Assembly: GCA_046262355.1 (NCBI GenBank)
Contig: JBHEMX010000019.1
Location: 1 to 19,996, forward strand
Source: DATADD01 sp046262355
GTDB taxonomy: Bacteria > Actinomycetota > CADDZG01 > WHSQ01
Direction: 5' to 3'
DNA: 19,996 bases
The notes under the pieces are model-generated. The model ran no database searches and was not told the origin of the DNA. It was given only the letters and a program-made list of their open reading frames with translations. The translations under genes were made by a program, and so were the position numbers. Positions 1-6,016 of this stretch are shown piece by piece. Positions within the stretch are counted from its first letter, which is position 1. Every line of letters begins with the position of its first letter.

Positions 1-79
1 CTCCGAGCATCATTAGAGCGGCGATTACCGTCTGGAACCAGAGGAAGGGAAGAAGCATCAGGATCCCGCTGGTTGTCAT
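1..79 (-). CDS. N-terminus of a hydrophobic protein, cut by the window edge
   Basis: Reading leftward from an ATG at 77-79, 26 codons stay open to the window edge. They encode a strongly hydrophobic start, MTTSGILMLLPFLWFQTV and onward, that looks like a first membrane segment. A purine-rich AGGAAGAAGG sits 4-14 nt upstream of the ATG and can serve as ribosome binding site. The gene would be on the same strand as the replication-type ATPase at 544-2199 and next in line, as expected for transfer or maintenance genes of an integrated element. The rest is outside the window, so no family can be assigned. It could also be a chance reading frame. Confidence 0.35.
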   Translation of the reverse strand, partial: MTTSGILMLLPFLWFQTVIAALMMLG

Positions 80-543
80 GAGCCTTCTTCCTGCTCGCTC
101 TCGGAGGGGTCCTGCTCGATTCTCCGGGTCGCGGAACGACCCTAACGCCGCGAGCAGGGATGCGCCCACACACGTTACGCCTCTGGGCCGAGGCGGAGGA
201 GGGTCCAACCCAGGCAGGGCTGGGTCGGTCACACGTGTCCCTTCTGTTAGTTCTAACGGTTTAGCGACGGCGGAGAGGTGCCCCCTGGTGGAGCGTCGCG
301 GAGATGGCGTTTTCTGAGGGTTTACGGTCTCTTAGCGGTCATTTCCCTGCTTTTTTCGGCCAATCTTGTCCTGGTCAGCACCCTTCCTCGGCTTCTGCGG
401 CGCGCGGGACTCAGTTCGCGGACGATAGGCAGCGTGATGCGGCAGCAGATGCACCATCCTCCAGTCGGACATGAGTACCTCTCACATGAGCCTCGCAGCG
501 GAGCAGCGAAGTTCGGCGAAATGGTGGGTTGTAAGAGCTTCCA
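80..543. other. Gene-free stretch inside the integrated element
   Basis: I see no convincing gene here. Open frames on the plus strand have no family features and run into the antisense of the ATPase gene. The stretch holds small dyads: ACACGTGT at 231-238, GTTAG-TT-CTAAC at 246-257, and an ACCCAG/CTGGGT stem at about 208-225. The part from about 300 to 400 is less GC-rich than its surroundings, with a TTTTTT run near 351. It may hold a promoter for the gene at the left edge and the 3' end of the ATPase transcript. Confidence 0.4.
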
Positions 544-2199
544 TCAACGCTCGCCGTCGTTCTCGACGACCTCGACCACATCGGCGGCGAAGCTGCGGCG
601 CACTAGCTCGACGGCGCGCTCGTGCGGGTCGTCGCAATCAGGGTGCACTACGTCTTCTGATTCCTGCTTGCCCTCTGACTGCCGGTCCACGCCTTCCGCT
701 CGTTCCGGCTGAAGGTGATCATGACCCCCTGAAGGTGATCGTGCTCTCGCGTGATCATCTTCAGGGTCGCCGTGATCACCTTCAGGATCGCTGCCACTTT
801 CTGTCGGTCCTACCTCGGGAAGCGCCCAGACCCATCGCTGCCGCCCCTTACCGAAATGACCGCCCTCCTTCCGAGCGACGACACCACGCTCCGTCTTCGC
901 CCGTCGGAGAGTGCTGAGCGAGATGAGCGCGTCCTTCGCCTGGCTCTGAAGCTCTTTCGTGGCGACGGGACCGTCGGCGAGAAGTTGGTTCAGGAACTCG
1001 ATGGCTTGTTCTGAGGCGCTCATCTCGTCGCCGTTGATCTCGTCGCCGCTTCGAGGGATATCGAGCAGATCGCGGGCGATATGTTCGGTCGTCCCATCCC
1101 ATTGCACGCGCGCAACGCCGTGGCGCTCGTCGGGGACCAGCCGGTAGGCGAGCGCCGGTGGCATCGCGGCGAGGTTGGATTTCGTCACAGCGAGGATGCG
1201 CCGGTCTTCGTCGCTCGGGTCAGGGGCCACGAGCAGCCCGGCGCGCGCGGCCCCGATTATGCCGATCGAGCCGCCGCCGCGATAGAGCGCATGCGAGCCT
1301 CCGGACTTCGTCAAGTGCCGCACGACGACCACGGCAACGTCGGTCCGCTCCGCCACCGTCTTGAGCGCGTGGAGGGCCCGGCGCACGTCTTGGTCGCGGA
1401 ACGAGTCGACGCGTGCGCCGAGGAAGGCCATGAGGGGGTCGACGACGACGAGCGCGACGGAGTGGCCCTCGACGAGCCGCTCGATCTCGTCGACGTCGCC
1501 GGGGATCTCGGGTGCGCGCTCGGTGCCATCGCTCCCGGTGACCGATTCGAAGACGTGGACGCGCGCGAGGTCGGCACCGGCAGCCTCCAGGCGGGGGCGG
1601 ATAGTGTCCGCCACGCCGTCTTCCGCACTCAGCAGCAGTACTCCCGCCGCCGCCTCCAGCGCGTCCCCGTCGGGCATCGCAGAACCGGTCGAGACACGCG
1701 CGGCAAGGTCGAGAGTGAGCGTCGACTTCCCCAAGCCTGGATCGCCGTCGAGGACCGTCAGCTTGGCGCGCGGGATGCGCCGGGTCCAGATCCACATGAC
1801 CACCTCCGCCGCGACGTCGGAGACGCAAACCGCGGTTGAGCGCGCTTTTGTCGACCCGTCGGCGACGAGATCGGCGACGAGGTCGGCGACATTCGCGGTA
1901 GCAGCATCTTCCCCACTTTTGGCTGCCTCAGCCAGTACCGCCGCGGCAGACTCGTACCGGCGGCGACGGTGCATGTCAGCGAGGGCGCTCGCCCACTCCT
2001 CGGCGGCGGTCCTGGTGGGTGCGGCGTCGTGCACGAGGTCGAGAACGAGCGCCTTCGGATCGTCGACGCGCCCTCGTCGGCGAAGCTCCGCGGCGGCCGT
2101 GACGGGGTCGACCGGCCGCCCGTCTGCCGCGAGGTCGACGACGACGTCGTGCACCTCCCGATGCTCCGGCCGGAAGAACAGGTCGCGGCCGAGTCCCAC
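544..2199 (-). CDS. Replication-type ATPase: DnaB-like N-terminus, RecA-fold (RepA/AAA_25) domain, C-terminal winged helix
   Basis: A predicted ATP-dependent helicase or replication initiator of an integrated element. Numbering from the GTG at 2199, residues 1-90 resemble the helical N-terminal domain of DnaB. Walker A GDPGLGKST lies at 152-160 and Walker B VALVVVD at 248-254, followed by VVVVRHLTKSGG (RepA/AAA_25 type). Residues about 405-470 look like a winged helix. The last 80 residues are acidic, low-complexity and encoded over an array of 16-bp repeats. The DnaB-like homology continues upstream of the GTG in the same frame (WDDDAERGLLGAALTSRHAV) to about 2316, where no ATG, GTG or TTG exists, so the listed start is probably too short. 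An ATG at 2332-2330, just after the stop of the HTH gene, is one base out of frame. The gene follows that HTH gene directly on the same strand, so the two are probably co-transcribed. The ATPase class is secure; helicase versus initiator is not. Confidence 0.8.
   Translation of the reverse strand: MGLGRDLFFRPEHREVHDVVVDLAADGRPVDPVTAAAELRRRGRVDDPKALVLDLVHDAAPTRTAAEEWASALADMHRRRRYESAAAVLAEAAKSGEDAATANVADLVADLVADGSTKARSTAVCVSDVAAEVVMWIWTRRIPRAKLTVLDGDPGLGKSTLTLDLAARVSTGSAMPDGDALEAAAGVLLLSAEDGVADTIRPRLEAAGADLARVHVFESVTGSDGTERAPEIPGDVDEIERLVEGHSVALVVVDPLMAFLGARVDSFRDQDVRRALHALKTVAERTDVAVVVVRHLTKSGGSHALYRGGGSIGIIGAARAGLLVAPDPSDEDRRILAVTKSNLAAMPPALAYRLVPDERHGVARVQWDGTTEHIARDLLDIPRSGDEINGDEMSASEQAIEFLNQLLADGPVATKELQSQAKDALISLSTLRRAKTERGVVARKEGGHFGKGRQRWVWALPEVGPTESGSDPEGDHGDPEDDHARARSPSGGHDHLQPERAEGVDRQSEGKQESEDVVHPDCDDPHERAVELVRRSFAADVVEVVENDGER
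708..786. repeat. Four iteron-like 16-bp repeats, two direct and two inverted, at 20-22 bp spacing
   Basis: The unit is CCTGAAGGTGATCACG, with up to three mismatches. Copies on the plus strand start at 708 (GCTGAAGGTGATCATG) and 728 (CCTGAAGGTGATCGTG). Copies on the minus strand occupy 750-765 and 771-786. Starts are 20, 22 and 21 bp apart, close to two helical turns, so all four would face one side of the DNA. They lie within the 3' coding part of the replication-type ATPase gene. Spacing and symmetry suggest binding sites for an initiator or repressor rather than a coding constraint. Confidence 0.6.
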
Positions 2200-2332
2200 G
2201 ACGACGTCAACGGCGTGGCGCGAAGTGAGCGCCGCACCGAGCAGGCCGCGCTCCGCGTCGTCGTCCCAATAGGTACGGACGGCGCGTAGTGGAGAGGTCG
2301 ATCGCTGGGGATTGATGGCGTCAAGCCTTCAT

Positions 2333-2620
2333 TCAGCCGAGGACGACATCGTCGGTGCGCTGCTCACGACGAACGCGGTCGACGAACGCCGTCAACGCGT
2401 CGCTAGGAATCAGGCGCGACCGGCCCACCCGGACGGATTCGAGGTCGCCGCGATTAATGAGCTCATAAACTGTAGTGCGCCCGAGCGAGAGCCGGTTCGC
2501 GGCCTCCCGGACGTCGACGAGGAGGCGTGCGTCATCTGCGTCCCGAATGGCGAACGCCGCCACGAGCACCGCCAGCAGCACCGCCGGAGCCGTCAGGAAC
2601 GACATCCTCGAAGTGTTCAT
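2333..2620 (-). CDS. Excisionase-family helix-turn-helix protein with N-terminal hydrophobic segment
   Basis: A 95-residue protein. Residues about 33-85 match the MerR-like excisionase-type HTH seen in recombination directionality factors and plasmid regulators: DVREAANRLSLGRTTVYELI, then DLESVRVGRSRLIPSDALTAF. It would bind DNA and either direct excision or control the element's promoters. The start at ATG 2620 is chosen because GGGAGG lies 6 nt upstream. A longer open frame to 2926 lacks such a site and is antisense to the neighbouring gene. Oddly, residues 7-25 form a hydrophobic stretch (FLTAPAVLLAVLVAAFAI) that looks like a membrane segment or signal anchor, unusual for this family. The gene is divergent from the unknown gene at 2687 and ends just upstream of the replication-type ATPase, so an operon is likely. 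Confidence 0.8.
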   Translation of the reverse strand: MNTSRMSFLTAPAVLLAVLVAAFAIRDADDARLLVDVREAANRLSLGRTTVYELINRGDLESVRVGRSRLIPSDALTAFVDRVRREQRTDDVVLG

Positions 2621-2674
2621 ACGTAACCTCCCTGCGTCCGGGCATCCATACATTTCAAGCGTATCTCTACGTGA

Positions 2675-2680
2675 TAGCAT
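2675..2680 (+). promoter_or_regulatory. -10 box TAGCAT of a leaderless promoter
   Basis: TAGCAT fits TANNNT and ends exactly 6 nt before the ATG at 2687. No ribosome binding site is present. This is the geometry of actinobacterial leaderless transcripts that begin at the A of the start codon. Confidence 0.5.
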
Positions 2681-2686
2681 CTTGGT

Positions 2687-3442
2687 ATGACGTATGTACC
2701 TCTCGACCCGCCCGATGACCGCACCGAGGCGCTCGCGCAGATCGTGTGGTCGGAGGCTCGTCAGCATCCCGAGGTCGTGGACTTTCGGCGCTCGGTGCTG
2801 CGAGGTCGACTGCTCCGGAGCGCCGAGCGCGTAACTGCCTGGGTCGAGGCCCGCGCCGACGCAGAGGGGGAGCCGATCGTACCGCTGAAGGTGTTGGCAT
2901 ATCCGGGCGAGGGGGGCGAAGAGCACCCACGGGGCGTCGCGGTCGGCAAAGGAGGTGTCCTAGGGCGTCTGTACGCTCTCGTCGTCATGTTGACGGCGAG
3001 CTACCCGTGGCAGCCCGAGCAGGCGCTCGTGTTCGTCCTGACCGACTATCGCCCCGACCTCCCGCGTGCCGAGGTCGTCGAGGTGGCGCGGCACAGACGG
3101 TTTCCCGCGACGCGCACGATCGGGCTGCGCCTGTCACCTCGACTGACCGAACAAGAGGTCGCGGCGATCTACGCCAGGGCGCGCGCAGAGGTCGGGGAGA
3201 CGGCACAGCCCCGAGAGCTTCAGCCCAAGCACCTCGCGCTCGCCGTGTTCGCCGCCCGCAACAACGACGGGCGGACGTGGGAAGAGGTCAGCCACGCGTG
3301 GAACAAGGCGCAATCGGAGCCGGAGCTTCGCTACGTCGCAGAGGGCGCGAGCAATCCGGTCATGCGCTTCACGCGCGATTGTCGGGACGCCTACAGACGG
3401 GTCACGGGAGCGAGGTTGGAGTGGAAAGGGGGGCGCAGGTGA
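2687..3442 (+). CDS. Uncharacterised protein coupled to the integrase gene
   Basis: A 251-residue protein that I do not recognise. It has no signal peptide or clear membrane helix and is rich in Arg and Glu. The N-terminal 60 residues look helical. A central part (VLGRLYALVVMLTASYPW) is hydrophobic but short. The C-terminal part (LALAVFAARNNDGRTWEEVSHAWN) could hold a helix-turn-helix. Its stop overlaps the integrase start by 4 nt (GTGA at 3439-3442), so the two genes are translationally coupled. The start is ATG 2687, without a ribosome binding site but with a -10 box at leaderless distance. Its position between the HTH gene and the integrase suggests a role in control or recombination of the element; this is inference from context only. 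Confidence 0.75.
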   Translation: MTYVPLDPPDDRTEALAQIVWSEARQHPEVVDFRRSVLRGRLLRSAERVTAWVEARADAEGEPIVPLKVLAYPGEGGEEHPRGVAVGKGGVLGRLYALVVMLTASYPWQPEQALVFVLTDYRPDLPRAEVVEVARHRRFPATRTIGLRLSPRLTEQEVAAIYARARAEVGETAQPRELQPKHLALAVFAARNNDGRTWEEVSHAWNKAQSEPELRYVAEGASNPVMRFTRDCRDAYRRVTGARLEWKGGRR

Positions 3443-4584
3443 GCAAGAAGCGGCGCAGGGGTCATGGCGAGGGAAGCGTGTGGATACGTCCCGATGGTCG
3501 CTGGCAGGGGCGTCTCGATCTTGGCTGGCAGGGCGGCCAGCGCCGCTCCAAGGACGTCTACGGCCGCACCCAGAGGGAGGTCGTCGACAAGCTCGATCAG
3601 GCTCGACGGTTGCAGCAGCGGGGCGTGCCGCTCGGCGCCGAGCGGACGACGCTCGGGCAACTGTTCGACTGGTGGCTTAAAGACGTGACGCCCGACCGCG
3701 TGAAGCCGTCGACGCAGCTTTACTACGCCGACAAGGTAAGGCTGCACCTCAAGCCTCATCTCGGCCGCGTCAGGGTCGTCAAGCTCGGCCCCTCCCACGT
3801 CCAAGCGTGGATGCGGGCAAGGCTCGACGCGGGGATGTCTGCCGGTCACGTCGCCGGATGCCTCCGTGTGCTGCGGGTGTTCCTCAACGATTGCATGCGC
3901 TTCGGCTACGTCGAATCGAACGTGGCGAAGCTCGTGAAACCTCCGAAGCAGGACCGCCACGAGGTGACGCCGTTGACGCCCGACGAGGCTCGCAGGTTGC
4001 TCGATGCGGCTGTCGGCGACCGCCTGGAGGCGCTGTATGCGGTATGCGTGGCGCTCGGGCTCCGCCGGGGAGAGGCGTTGGGGCTCTGCTGGTCGGACGT
4101 GAACCTCGACACCCGGACACTGAGGGTGCGTCAGGCGCTCGTGCGTGTTGGCGGTCGCACGATGTTCACGACGCCCAAGAGCGAGCGCAGCCGCCGCACG
4201 CTGCCGCTGCCGCAGACGTGCGTGGATGCACTGCGAGCCCACAAGCGGAGTCAGCTGGTGGAGCGCCTTGCCGCGGGGTCAGTGTGGCGCGACCACGACC
4301 TCGTGTTCAGCGCCTCTATCGGCACGCCCCTCGATCCGCGCACCCTCGCCCGCCACTACCAGCGGCTGTGTGAGCGGGCAGGCGTGGGGCATCGGCGGTT
4401 CCATGACCTAAGGCACTCGGCCGCGTCGCTGCTGCTCGCTCAGGGTGTCTCAGCGCGTGTCGTCATGGAGACGCTCGGACACTCGCAGATCAGTCTGACC
4501 ATGAACACGTACGCCCACGTCATGCCGGTCCTCATGCGAGACGCGGCGGACGCGATGGACCGGGCGCTCAGGATGCAGCCCTGA
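3439..4584 (+). CDS. Tyrosine recombinase (integrase) of the element
   Basis: A 381-residue phage-type integrase catalysing site-specific strand exchange between att sites. The N-terminal part (about 1-65) is the arm-binding type region with VWIRPDGRWQGRLD. Residues about 70-165 form the SAM-like core-binding domain and 170-375 the catalytic domain. The active-site set is complete: R209 (GLRRGEAL), K247 (TPKSERSRRTLPLP), H322 and R325 (HDLRH), H348 (LGHSQ) and Y358 (MNTYAHV). The GTG at 3439 is chosen because it overlaps the previous gene's TGA and begins where family homology begins; an open frame to 2746 is out-of-frame extension through that gene. The gene points toward tRNA-Lys, 162 bp away, the usual arrangement for tRNA-targeting integrases. 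Confidence 0.95.
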   Translation: MSKKRRRGHGEGSVWIRPDGRWQGRLDLGWQGGQRRSKDVYGRTQREVVDKLDQARRLQQRGVPLGAERTTLGQLFDWWLKDVTPDRVKPSTQLYYADKVRLHLKPHLGRVRVVKLGPSHVQAWMRARLDAGMSAGHVAGCLRVLRVFLNDCMRFGYVESNVAKLVKPPKQDRHEVTPLTPDEARRLLDAAVGDRLEALYAVCVALGLRRGEALGLCWSDVNLDTRTLRVRQALVRVGGRTMFTTPKSERSRRTLPLPQTCVDALRAHKRSQLVERLAAGSVWRDHDLVFSASIGTPLDPRTLARHYQRLCERAGVGHRRFHDLRHSAASLLLAQGVSARVVMETLGHSQISLTMNTYAHVMPVLMRDAADAMDRALRMQP

Positions 4585-4664
4585 TGGATGGGTGACACCC
4601 GCAGCCGTGACGGGGAAGCTATCCGCGTCCCTCGGGGGGCTGAAAGGCTCTTTCGGATCTCCTA

Positions 4665-4685
4665 GTCAGTCAACTTGTCAGTCAA
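4665..4685. repeat. Two direct copies of GTCAGTCAA, candidate integrase arm-type sites
   Basis: GTCAGTCAA occurs at 4665-4673 and 4677-4685, period 12. The pair lies between the integrase gene and the tRNA-Lys 3' end, about 60 bp from the tRNA. Tyrosine integrases bind short direct repeats flanking the core attachment site, and these fit in size, number and place. Confidence 0.45.
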
Positions 4686-4746
4686 AACGCGGTGACGCAC
4701 GCGCTCGAGCGCGACGACATAGCCTCTGACCTGCACTTATAGGTCG

Positions 4747-4818
4747 TGGGCCGCCAGGGACTCGAACCCTGCCCGCCGGATTAAAAGTCCGGAGCTCTAC
4801 CAGATGAGCTAGCGACCC
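4747..4818 (-). tRNA. tRNA-Lys (anticodon TTT), probable integration site
   Basis: On the minus strand the cloverleaf is complete. The acceptor stem is GGGTCGC/GCGGCCC with one U-G pair. The D arm is GCTC/GAGC. The anticodon stem CCGGA/TCCGG surrounds the loop CTTTTAA with TTT at 34-36. The T arm is CAGGG-TTCGAGT-CCCTG. Discriminator A is at 4747, and CCA is not encoded. The 3' end faces the integrase gene, so the element most likely recombined into the 3' half of this gene and restored it. No second copy of the 3' half is visible in the window, so the far attachment site lies to the left of it. Confidence 0.96.
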
Positions 4819-4827
4819 AGCCTCCCG

Positions 4828-4833
4828 AGCCTA
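4828..4833 (-). promoter_or_regulatory. -10 box TAGGCT for tRNA-Lys
   Basis: On the minus strand TAGGCT lies 9 nt before the first tRNA base. The same hexamer is found in front of glnA and the CRP-family gene in this window. No good -35 box is visible. Confidence 0.4.
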
Positions 4834-4952
4834 CCGGCGCCGCCCTCCCGTCCCTTCCTGCTCCCAGGGGCTCGTACGGCGAATGGCAGGGCTCCCTGGA
4901 GCTGGGAGCGACGAACGAGGCGGTTCTGTGTGCCGGGATGCTCGCAGAACGA

Positions 4953-5309
4953 TCATGGAGGTACAGAGAGCGGGGAAGGGTCGGGCGGCGACGTCAGAGC
5001 TTCGACCTCCAGCTTCAGTCCGTCGATGGCCTTGACCTCCACCGGCTCACCTGCTCGTGCGCCGGAGCGACTGTGCGCGCGCCACAGCGCCCCCTTGACG
5101 CGCACCTGGCCGTCTGGATCACAGTCCGTGACGACCTTGCCGCGCGCGCCGAGCATCCCCTCCGCACCTGTGATCGAGCGCGTGCGACGGAGCTTCAACC
5201 ACAGCATGACCTCGAACCCCTCGAGCGCGGCCAGGGCGACGATGACGAGGAGGCGCCACGGCCACTCGAGGAACATGAACGCCAACGTCGCACCGATGAT
5301 GAACGACAT
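4953..5309 (-). CDS. Short NfeD-family membrane protein
   Basis: A 118-residue protein of the NfeD type. Residues about 4-38 are hydrophobic (one long or two short membrane segments, MSFIIGATLAFMFLEW and LLVIVALAALEGFEVML). Residues about 50-105 resemble the small OB-fold of NfeD: G-x2-GxxG at the start, then GQVRVKGALWRAHSR, then VEVKAIDGLKLEVEAL. NfeD proteins partner with stomatin/prohibitin-like proteins or membrane proteases in many bacteria; no such gene is seen here. It starts 3 nt after the stop of glnR and has only a weak ribosome binding site, so it is probably translated by coupling. It is the last gene of the nadE-glnR-nfeD operon. The link to nitrogen control is positional only. 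Confidence 0.8.
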   Translation of the reverse strand: MSFIIGATLAFMFLEWPWRLLVIVALAALEGFEVMLWLKLRRTRSITGAEGMLGARGKVVTDCDPDGQVRVKGALWRAHSRSGARAGEPVEVKAIDGLKLEVEALTSPPDPSPLSVPP

Positions 5310-5312
5310 TCG

Positions 5313-6002
5313 TCAGCGGTCTCGCGGTCGGGGGACGAGGCGGTAGCCGACGTTGCGGACGGTCTCGATCAACGCCTCGTGCTCCGGACCGAACTTCGCC
5401 CGAAGCCGGCGGATGTGGACGTCGACCGTGCGCGTGCCTCCATAGTAGTCGTAACCCCAAACGTCGCGCAACAGCAGATCGCGATCGCACACACGCCCCG
5501 GCCGCTGAGCCAGGAACCTGAGCAGCTCGAACTCCTTGTACGTGAGGTCGAGCGGGCGCCCTCGCAGGTAGACCTGGTAGTTGTCGGGATTGACGGTCAG
5601 ATCTCCTACCTTGAGAGCGGCGCTCTCCTCTCCACGTCCGGCGCGCCGAGCCACCTCCGCGAGCCGCGTCGAGATCTCGCCTGCCGACGCGGTCGACATG
5701 ATGAAGTCATCGGCGCCGTGCTCGAGGCGAAAGCGGCCGACACCGGTCTCGTTCAGTACGACGATGATCGGCGGGAGGCCGATCTCCCACGCGAGCGATA
5801 GCTTCTTCGTCGCTTCTTCGGCTCCTTCGATCTCGACGGTTGCGTCGATCAACAAGATGTCTGGATGGAGCGCGATGAGTTTGTCCATGCCCGTCGTCTT
5901 GAGTGGGACCTGCTCGACGCGATAGGGAAGCACCGGGAGCTCCGGCAGGACGTCGCGCGCGTCGTCCGCCTGATCTGAGAGCAACAACAGGAGCCAGGCC
6001 AT
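5313..6002 (-). CDS. glnR: GlnR-type atypical OmpR-family nitrogen regulator
   Basis: A 229-residue regulator. Residues 1-115 form a receiver-like domain. Residues about 128-227 form the winged-helix DNA-binding domain, with RPLDLTYKEFELLRFLAQRP and GGTRTVDVHIRRLRAKFGPE, very close in type to GlnR/MtrA. The receiver keeps an Asp at the phosphorylation position (D53 in LLIDA). It lacks the usual acidic pair after strand 1 (LLLLLSDQADD) and the conserved Lys (IIVVLNETG), as in actinobacterial GlnR, whose receiver works as a dimer without phosphorylation. GlnR activates and represses ammonium assimilation genes. Support for the name comes from the glnA and glnE neighbours and from an exact GlnR-box sequence before glnA. 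The gene starts 14 bp after nadE ends and is followed by nfeD at 3 nt. No histidine kinase gene is nearby, which fits an orphan regulator. Confidence 0.85.
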   Translation of the reverse strand: MAWLLLLLSDQADDARDVLPELPVLPYRVEQVPLKTTGMDKLIALHPDILLIDATVEIEGAEEATKKLSLAWEIGLPPIIVVLNETGVGRFRLEHGADDFIMSTASAGEISTRLAEVARRAGRGEESAALKVGDLTVNPDNYQVYLRGRPLDLTYKEFELLRFLAQRPGRVCDRDLLLRDVWGYDYYGGTRTVDVHIRRLRAKFGPEHEALIETVRNVGYRLVPRPRDR

Positions 6003-6016
6003 GCGTCAATGTTGGA

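Noticed and set aside
278..712. Plus-strand frame with a hydrophobic start (YGLLAVISLLFSANLVLV)
   Set aside because: It runs antisense into the ATPase gene, has a Ser/Thr/Arg-rich shadow end and no good ribosome binding site.
2621..2926. Longer N-terminus for the excisionase-type protein
   Set aside because: Antisense to the gene at 2687, no family features and no ribosome binding site; the start at 2620 has GGGAGG at good distance.
2746..3438. Integrase open frame extending 231 codons upstream of 3439
   Set aside because: This part is an alternative frame of the unknown gene at 2687-3442, is extremely Arg-rich and lacks integrase homology; the coupled GTG at 3439 is the better start.
4861..4908. 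CTCCCAG/CTGGGAG inverted repeat between tRNA-Lys and nfeD
   Set aside because: A 34-nt loop and no tail; could be a weak terminator of the nadE operon, but the evidence is too thin to list.
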